Assembly: GCA_026004215.1 (NCBI GenBank)
Contig: BPIR01000003.1
Span: forward strand, 124,001 to 188,000
Direction: 5' to 3'
Length of the DNA stretch: 64,000 nt
Source: Candidatus Binatia bacterium
GTDB lineage: Bacteria > Desulfobacterota > Binatia > HRBIN30
The first letter of the stretch is position 1. The number at the start of each line of letters is the position of its first letter. The notes beneath the pieces are model-generated. The model did not search any database. It had not been told where the DNA came from and worked only from the letters and a program-made list of their open reading frames with translations. The position numbers were made by a program, and so were the translations under genes. Positions 8,454 to 17,495 of this stretch are shown here, in pieces.

Positions 8454-10211
8454 TCACCGCGAAGGACGTTTCGTGCCGAATTCGTCCATCGCTCGGAGAC
8501 CGCGGCGAACAGCTTCAGCGATGGCAACCGCCATAACCGCGGCAGAGGCAGCAAGAGAGGCCACTACTCCGACCCACTCGGCTCGATCGAGTTGCGCGCC
8601 TTGCAAAGAATTCATGAGGAGGACGTAAGTCGGCCAGGCCTGAAGAACGACCACGCTGCCGACCACAGTCATGCACAGAATCATCGAAATCAACGCCCCC
8701 GCACTGGTTGCGATTTTTGTGGCGTGATCTGCCTCGAACCGAGGGTAACGCGTGCCCGCCGCAAGGCTGATCGCGACGATTGCTGTAATCAACCCCACCA
8801 TCGTCATCGGTGCGAGCCACCGCATAAACGGCAGCACGCGCAGGTAATGATTCGTGAGCACGATGAGAACCTCGCCCAGAACCAACAACGGTACGAGATT
8901 CACCCAGAATTTGCTCCACCAAAGTTGCCGCAAGTCGATCGGGGCCGTTTGCGCGATCCAGAGAGCACGCCCTTCGAGACTGATTGCCGGAAACACAAAG
9001 CGCTGCGCTACTGAAGCCACCACGAACCCTGCCAAAAGCAGGTTCAGGAACGACACGACGTTGCGAAAGTAAAAGGTCACCAGGGGCATGCTGCCGAACT
9101 GGAGTACGCGGAAGTTGTACACGTACACCACCACCAATGCGAGGAGCAAGATGAGCTGCGACCACTGACTCGCGTCGCGGAAAAACGTCTTGGTGTCTTT
9201 GCGGAACCACAACTGCAACACGCGCGGCAATGGCGAGAGCAACGTGTCGAGAATGCGGGCGGCTGCGGCCGGATCTTGCGTCCAGTGTGCTCGCCGGCCT
9301 TCCTGCGACTTGCTGTAACCTCCGGAAAACAGCTTTCCGGTTGCCCAGCAAGCGGCCGGCCAGCTCACGGCTGCGCTCGCCAGCAGAAGTGCAGTCCAAA
9401 GGGGCACCCGTGTGGTAGATCCCACGGCTAGCCCGTGCAAAATTTCCGCGGCCCAAGTGCTGGGAAGCCATATGGCCGACGGGTTGCGCATGGCTACCAG
9501 GAAAGCCGCGAAGTCGGCAAATTCGTCGGGCCGAACCAAGCGCTCGGGTTCCAGGAAACGCAACGAAATGTATAGGATCGCACCCGCGACAATGGCCACG
9601 AGAACGAGGAGATCGCGCGCTTGCCGGGCGGGGAACACGTTCACCAGCACAGCCGTGAGCACCACCCCTACCGATGCCGGCACGATGGAAAAGGGAACGA
9701 GTACGAGCGCCGCCGCGAGGTAAAAAGCCGCGCCCGCTTGGTGCGCTAGCCCGTAGGCCAGAAAAGCGGGTAGGGCGAAGAGAACGATCATCCACGAGGA
9801 TTCGACGATTGTCTCGACGAAGCGAGCATGAAACAGCGTGCTCCATCGCACGGGCGCTGCCACCAGGCGATCCATTTCGGCAGATAGGAAAAAGGTCGAG
9901 AGCACCACGATGATATTGGAGAAGAGGAGGATGGAGAGGAATGTCAGCAGCACCATGGCCAGCAGCTTGTACGTCAAAATCGGCCCAAACTCCGGTACGC
10001 TGAGAAAGTGCAACAAGACACGGTAAAAGAAGAGAAACACCCCGAGGCCAAACGCTAGGGCCAACGAGGCAAGGAATACTCGTTGCCAGCGCGTGGCGAC
10101 GGGAGCACGCCGGTAACGATTGCGCGCAGAAAGCATGCGCGGGCGCAGAAGCTGCACGAAAGTCACCGGCGCAACAGGCGACGCCGAGGGCCCCAGGACT
10201 TCACGGTTCAT
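8454..10211 (-). CDS. ABC-2-like exporter membrane subunit (putative ABC exporter family)
   Basis: The 585-residue product has about 12-13 hydrophobic segments, with a charged N-terminal tail and a central soluble stretch (residues about 245-330). It matches in character the 'putative ABC exporter' permease family, which is longer than ordinary ABC-2 permeases (about 250 residues). A motif AEMDRLVAAPV following the third helix resembles the coupling region of this family. Its start overlaps the stop of the ATPase gene by four bases (ATGA), so the two are co-translated. The substrate is not evident. Confidence 0.75.
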   Translation of the reverse strand: MNREVLGPSASPVAPVTFVQLLRPRMLSARNRYRRAPVATRWQRVFLASLALAFGLGVFLFFYRVLLHFLSVPEFGPILTYKLLAMVLLTFLSILLFSNIIVVLSTFFLSAEMDRLVAAPVRWSTLFHARFVETIVESSWMIVLFALPAFLAYGLAHQAGAAFYLAAALVLVPFSIVPASVGVVLTAVLVNVFPARQARDLLVLVAIVAGAILYISLRFLEPERLVRPDEFADFAAFLVAMRNPSAIWLPSTWAAEILHGLAVGSTTRVPLWTALLLASAAVSWPAACWATGKLFSGGYSKSQEGRRAHWTQDPAAAARILDTLLSPLPRVLQLWFRKDTKTFFRDASQWSQLILLLALVVVYVYNFRVLQFGSMPLVTFYFRNVVSFLNLLLAGFVVASVAQRFVFPAISLEGRALWIAQTAPIDLRQLWWSKFWVNLVPLLVLGEVLIVLTNHYLRVLPFMRWLAPMTMVGLITAIVAISLAAGTRYPRFEADHATKIATSAGALISMILCMTVVGSVVVLQAWPTYVLLMNSLQGAQLDRAEWVGVVASLAASAAVMAVAIAEAVRRGLRAMDEFGTKRPSR

Positions 10212-10969
10212 GCTTGCGCTCGTAGAGGCGCGGGGCCGGCGTCGTCGAACGTGGTCAGGCGCAGAAAGATTGCTTCGAGGCTCGCACCGGCTGGCGTCCC
10301 CGCCAGCCGGTGCAGCTCGTCGAGGGTTCCAACGGCAATCAGCTCTCCCCGATCGATGATGGCAATGCGATCCGCCACTTCCTCTGCCACGTCCAAGCTG
10401 TGGGTGGAAAGGAACACCGTGGCGCCACGCGCAGCTCGGTCGCGGACGAGCCGTTTCAGCAACAGCGCTCCCCGCGGGTCGAGCCCGACCATCGGCTCGT
10501 CCAGAACGAGAATCTCTGGGTCATGGATCAACGCGGCTGCCAAGGCCAGGCGCTGTTTCATGCCGTGGGAGTAGCTCTCGATGAGCTCGCCCATCCATCC
10601 CGCTAGGTCGAATTGCTCCAACAGTTGCTGGCGCCGCCGCGGGATTTGGTCGCGCTCTACCGCGTAGAGGCCGGCCACGAAGTCGAGGAATTCTGCGCCG
10701 GTGAGTTTGTCGTACAGGAAGGGGCGATCGGGAACGAATCCACACAGCCGTTTGGCCGCCTCGGGCTCGGTGGCGAGGTCGTAGCCGCCTAACCGAATGC
10801 TGCCGGCTGAAGGCTGCAACAACCCCATCATCATCTTGATGGTCGTCGTCTTCCCGGCGCCGTTGGGGCCCAAGCAAGCGAAAACTTCTCCCGCATCGAC
10901 ACGCAAGTGCAAATTTTGCACGGCTGCGAGGTTATCGAAGTACTTGGTCAGACCGACAAGCTCGATCAT
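10208..10969 (-). CDS. ABC transporter ATP-binding protein of the ABC-2 exporter
   Basis: The 253-residue ATPase carries Walker A GPNGAGKTTT, a Q-loop at FVPDRPFLYDKLTG in which the usual Gln is replaced by Asp, signature YSHGMKQRLALA, Walker B ILVLDEPMVGLDPRG and switch STHSLD. The short signature of the SHGMKQR type is typical of exporters with ABC-2 permeases. The start at 10969 gives the canonical MIELVGLTKYF N-terminus; there is no clear ribosome-binding site before it, so the start is less certain than the identity. It is the first gene of a two-gene operon with the 585-residue permease. Confidence 0.85.
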   Translation of the reverse strand: MIELVGLTKYFDNLAAVQNLHLRVDAGEVFACLGPNGAGKTTTIKMMMGLLQPSAGSIRLGGYDLATEPEAAKRLCGFVPDRPFLYDKLTGAEFLDFVAGLYAVERDQIPRRRQQLLEQFDLAGWMGELIESYSHGMKQRLALAAALIHDPEILVLDEPMVGLDPRGALLLKRLVRDRAARGATVFLSTHSLDVAEEVADRIAIIDRGELIAVGTLDELHRLAGTPAGASLEAIFLRLTTFDDAGPAPLRAQA

Positions 10970-11070
10970 GCAATCGATCGTGCGCAAAGCGGCTGGTTCA
11001 TGCAAGCGGATTGTACCGGCCGTACCGCAAAAGGGATTGGCCACGCGGCCCTCGCAGTACAAAGTACGGC

Positions 11071-11100
11071 TTGACAGTTGGCGCGGAAACGGGGTAGCGA
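11071..11100 (+). promoter_or_regulatory. Predicted promoter for the dockerin-tailed cysteine-rich protein
   Basis: A perfect TTGACA (11071-11076) is followed after 18 bases by TAGCGA (11095-11100), 65 bases before the start at 11165. The -10 match is partial. It lies in the divergent gap between the ABC ATPase gene and the secreted protein gene. Confidence 0.4.
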
Positions 11101-11164
11101 GCTGTGCTCGGTCTCAGTGGAGTCACTGGGCGTCATCTTTTTACGGAGTGAAGAAGGAGGATGC

Positions 11165-12475
11165 ATGAAGCGGAGATTCCGATGGCTCGTCGGTTTGACA
11201 GCGGTGTGGCTTTGGTGGAGTTCCGGTGCCGCGATTGCGCAGGTGTGCGGCAACGGTAGCGTCGAGGCTCCGGAGGAGTGCGATGATGGGGGATTGTGCG
11301 TCGGAAGCAGTAACGCGGGTGCAGCGTGCCAGGCGGATTCGGACTGCGCCGGCGGGCGATGCCGTGCCGTCGGGGGCGACGGCTGTGCGGCAAACTGCAC
11401 GAGGGAGCGCGACGTCGTGTTCGAGCTGGTTCCGGGAGAAACCATAGGCAGTGGTCTGGGGGCCAGCCTGAAAGCGGGTACGAGTGGGATTGTCGCCGAG
11501 GCGGCAGCCATCAGTGGGGTCTCGGTCGCGATTCCCATGGAGGGCACGCTCACCTTGACGCTGGGGAAAGAGCGCGACGGTATTATCCCCGTTGTGATCA
11601 AAGAAAACGGGGTCAATGTGCCTGCCATCGAGGTCAGCCTCCTTGGTTTCTCCGGTTGTGGTTGCGTCAAAGGTTCTGCCGCGAAGACCTGTGGTGGAAC
11701 ATTTCTCGAAGCCGACAATACGCCGTCTTTGGACTGCCGCGAGAATGCCAATGTGTGCGATGGGCGAAAGCCGTGCGCGTTTGTGCACGGACCGGGCAAC
11801 ACGTTGTCGGGTGTGATCGGGTGCAGCGGGCTCGACGGAACCGATCTCGAGTTTGTCGTTGATGCTGGCGGCGATACGGGCACTTCATTGCCCCCGCGCA
11901 TTGCCTTTTCGGGCACTGGTGGGCCCGGCGCCGCTCAGCTTTTTGCCACCATTGGTTTGGATATTCGGCTCAACGGTGGTTGTACGGGCACGGGCCCGGC
12001 ATATGGTCCGGATGGCGTATTTTGTACGCCCGATGATCGTCCGGACCTCAGCATCGTGGCGACCAATCCCGCGGTTACGGGTACGGCGTCGGCCAGTGTG
12101 GTGAATTTGCCCGACGGGAGCAGCTTTGGCCCTATTACCGGCCAAGGCGCGCCCTTTTCGTGCGAAAAGTTAGTGAGCGGTAACCCTGGTGGGGCCCACC
12201 TCGTGTCGGCCTTTGCGGTGCCGAATTTGGATCCTCTGGGTGCGGTTGGCGTGACCATCAACCTCGTGGCGAAAGAGTCGGTGGCTGCACCGACTTGCGC
12301 TGGTGACTGCGGAGGCGACGGCGAGGTCACCGTCGAGGAAATCGTCCGCATGGTGAACATTGCTTTGGGTGCTGCCAGTGTGGACCAATGCAACGCCGGC
12401 GACCAGAACGGGGACGGAGAAATCACGATCGAGGAGATCGTCGCGGCTGTGAATAAAGCCTTGAGCGGCTGCTGA
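11165..12475 (+). CDS. Secreted cysteine-rich protein with C-terminal paired EF-hand (dockerin-like) domain
   Basis: The 436-residue product starts at an ATG preceded by AAGGAGG. After a signal peptide (LVGLTAVWLWWSSGAAIAQ) comes CGNGSVEAPEECDDGG, the start of a myxo-type/DUF4215-like cysteine repeat, with further CxxDSDCAGGRC and GDGCAANCT elements. The middle (residues about 80-370) is beta-rich with sparse cysteines. The last 60 residues hold two calcium-loop helices, GDCGGDGEVTVEEIV and GDQNGDGEITIEEIV, bracketed by cysteines; this is dockerin-like, although no cohesin partner is seen here. Residues 1-350 are paralogous to the protein at 14013-15905. Calcium-dependent surface assembly is an inference. 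Confidence 0.8.
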   Translation: MKRRFRWLVGLTAVWLWWSSGAAIAQVCGNGSVEAPEECDDGGLCVGSSNAGAACQADSDCAGGRCRAVGGDGCAANCTRERDVVFELVPGETIGSGLGASLKAGTSGIVAEAAAISGVSVAIPMEGTLTLTLGKERDGIIPVVIKENGVNVPAIEVSLLGFSGCGCVKGSAAKTCGGTFLEADNTPSLDCRENANVCDGRKPCAFVHGPGNTLSGVIGCSGLDGTDLEFVVDAGGDTGTSLPPRIAFSGTGGPGAAQLFATIGLDIRLNGGCTGTGPAYGPDGVFCTPDDRPDLSIVATNPAVTGTASASVVNLPDGSSFGPITGQGAPFSCEKLVSGNPGGAHLVSAFAVPNLDPLGAVGVTINLVAKESVAAPTCAGDCGGDGEVTVEEIVRMVNIALGAASVDQCNAGDQNGDGEITIEEIVAAVNKALSGC

Positions 12476-12500
12476 GAGGGTTTGCAGCCGGAGTCGAGAG

Positions 12501-12553
12501 TTGCCGTGCGACGGCGTGCTCGCTAGCATGCGCGGCCGTTGCACGGCAATTTT
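12501..12553 (+). terminator. Rho-independent terminator after the dockerin-tailed gene
   Basis: A 15-bp stem with one G-U pair (12501-12515 with 12535-12549) carries a 19-base loop and is followed by TTTTG. It lies between the stop at 12475 and the tRNA gene. Confidence 0.7.
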
Positions 12554-12558
12554 GTTTG

Positions 12559-12632
12559 GGCGGCGTAGCTCAGTTGGTTAGAGCGAGGGTCTCATAATCC
12601 CTAGGTCACTGGTTCGACTCCAGTCGCCGCCA
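12559..12632 (+). tRNA. tRNA-Met (anticodon CAT)
   Basis: The 74-nt cloverleaf has acceptor GGCGGCG/CGCCGCC, D-arm GCTC/GAGC, anticodon loop CTCATAA on an AGGGT/TCCCT stem with a terminal U-U, and T-arm ACTGG TTCGACT CCAGT, with discriminator A. The anticodon loop is identical to that of elongator tRNA-Met. CCA is not encoded. The paired first acceptor base pair and the absence of three G-C pairs next to the anticodon loop argue against initiator tRNA; a tRNA-Ile2 with modified CAT is a less likely alternative. Confidence 0.9.
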
Positions 12633-12766
12633 TGATTGGAATTTTCTCGCGGTCCCCTAATGGCCCGCAGGCAGTGGCCGGGCACTGAACTAGGGCTGCG
12701 AATGGTTGCCTGTTTTGCACCTCCAGCGGGCGCGAGGCGTGCGAATGCACGAGCGGATCGGGACAG

Positions 12767-13939
12767 ATGAGCGAAGCGACAGCAAGGCAAGGGGAGCGGC
12801 CCCGGCTTCGTTTCGATCGTCACGAGCTAGCCGGAGCTTTTGGGGATCTGGGCACGGACCTCCCTTTGCTCCTGGGCATGATTTTGTCGGCGAATCTCCA
12901 CGCAGCCAGCGTGCTCGTCATGTTCGGAGGCCTGCAGATTTGGACGGGCCTCTGGTATCGCCTACCGATGCCTGTGCAACCCCTCAAAGCGATGGCAGCG
13001 ATCGTGATCGCCCGAGAAGTTTCCGGTTCCACCCTGCAAGGTGGGGGACTGGCTGTGGGTCTCATGATGCTGGCTCTTTCCGCCACCGGAGCTTTGGATG
13101 CCCTCGGGCGACGGGTGCCCAAAGCGGTGGTGCGAGGGGTGCAAGTCGGTTTGGGATTGCAACTGGCGTCGGTAGCCATGTCTCGCTTTGTGCTCGCGGA
13201 TGGCTGGCCGGGCTATGTCGTGGCCGCAGTCTCGTTTGTTTTGGTGGTCGTTCTTTCGGGTAATCGGCGAATTCCCGCCGCCCTGCCGGTGGTTTTGTTG
13301 GGCATCACGTACGCCGGGATCTTTCATGTGGACTGGCGCGCCGTCGGCGGTGCCGGACTGGAGTTCCCCCGCCCGCACTGGGTCGGGTGGGAAGACGTCG
13401 CCATGGGCGCGCTGGTTCTCGCGCTGCCCCAACTCCCTCTCTCCGTGGCCAATTCGGTTTTGGCCACCCAGCAGCTCGTCACCGACTTGTTCCCGGAGCG
13501 CAAGGTGACCGCTCATCAAATTGGTTTGACGTATTCGTTCATGAACTTGATCGCGCCTTGGTTTGGGGGTGTGCCCGTTTGTCATGGATCGGGCGGTTTA
13601 GCCGGTCACTATGTTTTTGGAGGGCGCACCGGAGGTTCGGTGGTGCTTTACGGATCTTTGTTCGTTATCGCGGGTGTGTTTTGGGGAGCGGGCTTCGAGC
13701 ACTTAGCCAAGGCGTTCCCATTGCCGGTATTGGGGGTTTTGCTTTTGTTCGAATCGTTGGCTCTCATGGCGCGCCTGGGCGATTTGGTTGGTGCTCCCGG
13801 AGCGCTGGTGACGGCTTTGTTGGTCGCAGTGACGTGCGCCTTGCTGCCTTACGGTTACGTTGTCGGGATGATTGTGGGGACCGTACTCGTGTGGCGTGGC
13901 TGGCAGCCAGCGTGGGCCCGACCCCGCCGTGATGACTAG
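12767..13939 (+). CDS. MOT1-type molybdate/sulfate transporter
   Basis: The 390-residue product has about 10-11 hydrophobic segments. Family motifs are ELAGAFGDLGTDLPLLLG near the N-terminus and RLPMPVQPLKAMAAI around residues 65-80; both characterise the MOT1 branch of the SulP superfamily, which lacks the STAS domain. In family members the protein imports molybdate with high affinity. The window also encodes an aldehyde ferredoxin oxidoreductase homologue that needs tungsten or molybdenum, so import of either oxyanion would fit. The start at 12767 has only a weak ribosome-binding site (GGGA). The gene stands alone after tRNA-Met. Confidence 0.85.
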   Translation: MSEATARQGERPRLRFDRHELAGAFGDLGTDLPLLLGMILSANLHAASVLVMFGGLQIWTGLWYRLPMPVQPLKAMAAIVIAREVSGSTLQGGGLAVGLMMLALSATGALDALGRRVPKAVVRGVQVGLGLQLASVAMSRFVLADGWPGYVVAAVSFVLVVVLSGNRRIPAALPVVLLGITYAGIFHVDWRAVGGAGLEFPRPHWVGWEDVAMGALVLALPQLPLSVANSVLATQQLVTDLFPERKVTAHQIGLTYSFMNLIAPWFGGVPVCHGSGGLAGHYVFGGRTGGSVVLYGSLFVIAGVFWGAGFEHLAKAFPLPVLGVLLLFESLALMARLGDLVGAPGALVTALLVAVTCALLPYGYVVGMIVGTVLVWRGWQPAWARPRRDD

Positions 13940-14012
13940 TGGAACAGCGGCTGCGGGTGGCCAGCATTTGGTGCGTTGTTAGGGGTCGCTACTGGCTGTA
14001 AAAGGGGTGAGC

Positions 14013-15905
14013 ATGAACGTCCGTTGGGTTGACCTCGGCGCCGCGGTTTTGTTGGTGGCGCTCCTAGTGGGTGCGCCGCGTGGCAGCTTGTGGGCCTTCA
14101 CACGGCAGTTGAGCGAGCCGGTGTGCGGAAACGGCATCGTCGAGGAGGGGGAAGAGTGTGACGATGGAGGGGTTTGCATCGGGGGGCCGAAGGCAGGCGA
14201 AGCGTGCACCGGCGAACAAGCATGCGAATCGGGTGGAGTATGTGTGGATGGTCCGCGCGACGGGACCCAATGCAACGGGCCGCTCGATTGCCCGTTCGGC
14301 CAGTGCGTGCGTTGCCGCCCGTTTGGCGGCGATGGATGTGCGGCGAACTGCACACGAGAGGTGGACGTTGCGACCAATCTCGTTCCGGGTTTGGTGAAGG
14401 GGAATGAACTTCTTCCGGGCACGAGCGGCATCGTCGTGAACAGCGGTTTTTTGAACTTGGCGATTGCTGTGCGCGGCTCGCAAACATGGAGCATCGGCAA
14501 AGCGCGAAATGGCAGGATTCCCGTAGCTGTGCGCGCGAATACCGTGGATTTTCCCCGGGTGTCGGTGGCCGGCCTGGTGTGTGGCTGTGCGCGCGGTTTG
14601 CCCGTCAAAACTTGTGGGGGCACGCTGTTCGAGGCGGACGGCGTGACGCTTTCTCGGGATTGCACGCCGATCCTCACGAGTGGCGATGTGGAGTGCGAAG
14701 GCCGGTTTCCGTGCGCTTTTGTGAACGGTCCGGGAAATTCCGCTGCCGGGCTCGTAGGTTGCGACGGGCTGGAAGCTGCCAGCGTGACCCTCACGCGCGA
14801 TTGCGGTGCTCCAGAAGGCGTGGCGCCGTCGCCGCCGCTTCCCGACATCCACGGGGCAGGACCTCCCGGGACCGGATTGGTGACGACGAGCACGCTCATC
14901 ACGGCGATTATTGGCTCCTGTTCGGGATCGGATCCGGCCATGGGTCCAGATGGGGAATTTTGCACGGCGGACGATGATTGGCTGGCATCGCCGCGCCTTC
15001 ACTTTACGTTGCCAGCAACCACCGCAGTGGCCTCTGCGGAGATTTACAACGCGAGCAATCAGCCGGGGATTACCCTCGGGCCCGTATCGGCTGAAGGGAT
15101 GCCGTTCGCCTGTGAAGCCCTCGCGCAGGGCCGTGCGCAAGGCGCAACGCTGGTGGGCGTTTTGGCGGCATGCGATCAAAATCCGCTCGGGGATTTGCTG
15201 GCGCGCTCGATGCTCGCCATTGGAGAGCCGAAAGCGACACCAACGCCGGAACCGACGGGTCCGACACCCACGGCGACGCCCACCCCTCTGTTGGTGCGGG
15301 GCGACCGCCGTAATCCGAGCCGGCCTTCTGGCTGCCAGGTGGCGTGGAGGGTGATGGCTGCCGAGCCGATCATGGACCGTTACGGATTGGCGGCCAACCG
15401 TGTGCGCTGCACCGATGGTGACCCGGCGTGTGACTTTGCCATAGAACGCCCGGGCATGTGCGAGTTCTTGGCGCAAGTGTGCTTGAACGTGGTCGATCCG
15501 GTCTTCACCAGTTGCCGGCCGAACGGAGTGGCGTCAGTGGAGGTGCTGCGTCCGGATCCGCGCAAAGCTCGTTTACAGCCGTTACAGGAGGTTTGGTCGT
15601 CCGACCGTTTTGCACTCGAATCTGCCTTGCGGCACCTCCGCGATCCGTCGCGTCCGGGAGCAGGTTTTGTTTTTCGGCCGCCGGTGCAGCCCGGGCAGTT
15701 CAACCTGTGTAGTGCACCGTTTCCCGTGCAGGTCTTGGTCGGAGGCATGAAGCGGGCCAGCGTCACGTTGGCGGTACGAAGTGTGGATTTCTCCCTCCCG
15801 GCGCGGGCTGAGTTGTCGAGCCTGCGATTTACCTGCGTGCGCGCGCCTTTGCGGTCGCAAGGCGTGGTCACAGCTTTGCCGGCTGCATTGGAGCCGAGCG
15901 AATAG
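14013..15905 (+). CDS. Secreted cysteine-rich protein, paralogue of the dockerin-tailed protein
   Basis: The 630-residue product has a signal peptide followed by CGNGIVEEGEECDDGG and a longer set of cysteine pairs than its paralogue (CTGEQACESGGVC, CNGPLDCPFGQC). The block through residue about 400 aligns in order with the 11165-12475 protein (GDGCAANCTREVDV, LVPG, FPCAFVNGPGN, GPDGEFCTADDD). A Thr-Pro-rich linker (TPTPEPTGPTPTATPTP) then leads to a different C-terminal domain of about 200 residues with its own cysteines, instead of EF-hands. The start at 14013 follows AAAGGGG; a GTG six bases upstream is the alternative. The product is probably surface-exposed or released; its function is unknown. 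Confidence 0.78.
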   Translation: MNVRWVDLGAAVLLVALLVGAPRGSLWAFTRQLSEPVCGNGIVEEGEECDDGGVCIGGPKAGEACTGEQACESGGVCVDGPRDGTQCNGPLDCPFGQCVRCRPFGGDGCAANCTREVDVATNLVPGLVKGNELLPGTSGIVVNSGFLNLAIAVRGSQTWSIGKARNGRIPVAVRANTVDFPRVSVAGLVCGCARGLPVKTCGGTLFEADGVTLSRDCTPILTSGDVECEGRFPCAFVNGPGNSAAGLVGCDGLEAASVTLTRDCGAPEGVAPSPPLPDIHGAGPPGTGLVTTSTLITAIIGSCSGSDPAMGPDGEFCTADDDWLASPRLHFTLPATTAVASAEIYNASNQPGITLGPVSAEGMPFACEALAQGRAQGATLVGVLAACDQNPLGDLLARSMLAIGEPKATPTPEPTGPTPTATPTPLLVRGDRRNPSRPSGCQVAWRVMAAEPIMDRYGLAANRVRCTDGDPACDFAIERPGMCEFLAQVCLNVVDPVFTSCRPNGVASVEVLRPDPRKARLQPLQEVWSSDRFALESALRHLRDPSRPGAGFVFRPPVQPGQFNLCSAPFPVQVLVGGMKRASVTLAVRSVDFSLPARAELSSLRFTCVRAPLRSQGVVTALPAALEPSE

Positions 15906-15955
15906 CCCGGGCTGCAACTCAAAGTAGAGCGGTGGCATAGCTACACCGTGCCTCC

Positions 15956-17392
15956 ATGCTCGCCGTGCGTAGAGTGTTCCTCGGGGGTTTAGCAGCCGTA
16001 TACTTAGCGGCGTTCGTGTCGCTTGCGGCGCAGCTCCACTGGCTCGTCGGTTCGCAAGGCCTGCTGCCTGCCGAGCCGTGGCTTGCCGGAATCCGCGGAC
16101 AGGTAAGGTTTTGGCAGGTCCCCACCGTCTTTTGGCTTCATGGATCCGATCGAACCTTGCATTTGGCGGCCGCGGCCGGGGCGGCGGCCTCGTTGGCCTT
16201 GTTGTGGGGAGTATTTCCGAAGGCTCTGCTCCTGTTCGTTTGGGCCATCTACCTTTCTTTCGTTTCCGTTGGGCGGACCTTCTTTGCCTTTCAATGGGAC
16301 AACTTGTTGCTCGAGACCACCGTGCTCGCGGCTTTCGTAGCCCCGTGGAGTCGGCAAGGATTCGGCGAGCCTCCCCCGGCAGCGGGTGTGTTTTTGCTCC
16401 AGTGGCTACTCGTGCGCCTGCATGTGGAGTCGGGCCTGGCAAAAATCCTCTCCGGCGATCCAAGCTGGCGCGATCTCACAGCGCTCGCCACCTACTACGA
16501 AACTGCGCCGCTACCCACTCCTCTGGCTTGGTTCGCTCACCAGTTGCCGTTGTTTTTTCACAAGGCCGCGGCTGTGGTCACGCTTGTTGCGGAGATCATG
16601 GTCCCGTGGGGAATTTGGGGGCCCCGTTGGCTGCGGCGGGCGGCGGTCAGCGCCCTGGCACTCCTGCAACTGTTGATTTTGGCCACGGCCAACTATGGCT
16701 TTTTTAACTATTTGACGCTTTTGCTGTGTCTGTGGGGCTTGGACGACCAGGATCTGTTCTCGCTGGCAAGGCCTTGGGCCCTTTCCCGTACCGCGCCCCA
16801 TCCAGTGTCGCGCCATGAGAACCGCTGGGGGGACCGTTTGTTCTGGGTATTCGCGATACTGTGGGTTCCCTTTTCCGTGGTCCCCTTTTTTGGGTTCCTG
16901 CCGGCAACGAGGCAGAGCCTCGTGGAGTTTCGCGAGGCGGTGGCGCCGTGGAGGGTGGTGAACGCGTACCATTTGTTCGCTTCGATGACCTATGACCGGT
17001 ACGAGGCCGTGATCGAGGGTTCGGACGACGCACGCGACTGGCACGAGTATGAATTTCGTTACAAGCCCGGAGATGTTTTTCGAGCTCCTCCCTGGGTTGC
17101 TCCTCACCAGCCCCGTGTGGACTTCCAGATGTGGTTTCTGCTGCTCCGGGGGCGCGCTCCGCGAGACCCCTACTTCCACACGCTTCTGTTCCGGTTGCTC
17201 ACGGACCCGACGCGGGTCGCCCCGCTGTTTGCCCGCAATCCGTTCGGTCAGCGTCCGCCTCGGTGGCTCCGAGTGGTGGTGTATCGCTATCGCTTCACGG
17301 ATTGGAGTCGCGGCTGGGAAAGTCACGCTTGGTGGGAACGGGAGCGAATGAGTGTTTTAGGGCCCATCAGTCGCGAGATGTTTCTGCGCTGA
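15956..17392 (+). CDS. Lipase maturation factor family membrane protein
   Basis: The 478-residue polytopic protein matches the LMF1-like family in layout: a cluster of membrane helices in the first 300 residues with motifs LVGSQGLLPAEPWL, FFAFQWDNLLLETT and ESGLAKILSGDPSWRDLTAL, then a soluble C-terminal part with ANAYHLFASM-like and EYEFRYKPGD segments. Eukaryotic LMF1 helps lipases fold in the ER; bacterial members have no proven role. The start at 15956 has no obvious ribosome-binding site, so an alternative start is possible. It sits 50 bp after the cysteine-rich protein gene and may be co-transcribed. Confidence 0.82.
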   Translation: MLAVRRVFLGGLAAVYLAAFVSLAAQLHWLVGSQGLLPAEPWLAGIRGQVRFWQVPTVFWLHGSDRTLHLAAAAGAAASLALLWGVFPKALLLFVWAIYLSFVSVGRTFFAFQWDNLLLETTVLAAFVAPWSRQGFGEPPPAAGVFLLQWLLVRLHVESGLAKILSGDPSWRDLTALATYYETAPLPTPLAWFAHQLPLFFHKAAAVVTLVAEIMVPWGIWGPRWLRRAAVSALALLQLLILATANYGFFNYLTLLLCLWGLDDQDLFSLARPWALSRTAPHPVSRHENRWGDRLFWVFAILWVPFSVVPFFGFLPATRQSLVEFREAVAPWRVVNAYHLFASMTYDRYEAVIEGSDDARDWHEYEFRYKPGDVFRAPPWVAPHQPRVDFQMWFLLLRGRAPRDPYFHTLLFRLLTDPTRVAPLFARNPFGQRPPRWLRVVVYRYRFTDWSRGWESHAWWERERMSVLGPISREMFLR

Positions 17393-17495
17393 AGCGTTGC
17401 GAGCGAGTGCCGCACGGTCGGAGCCGTGCTGCTTGCCGTAGCTCTGGTGGCGGCATACAAGTCCACAATGAATCGAATGACCAAGGAGCAGTCAC

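Noticed and set aside
13940..14012. Possible promoter TTGTTA-17-TAAAAG before the second cysteine-rich protein
   Set aside because: The -10 would lie about ten bases before the start codon and overlap the ribosome-binding site, leaving no room for a leader.
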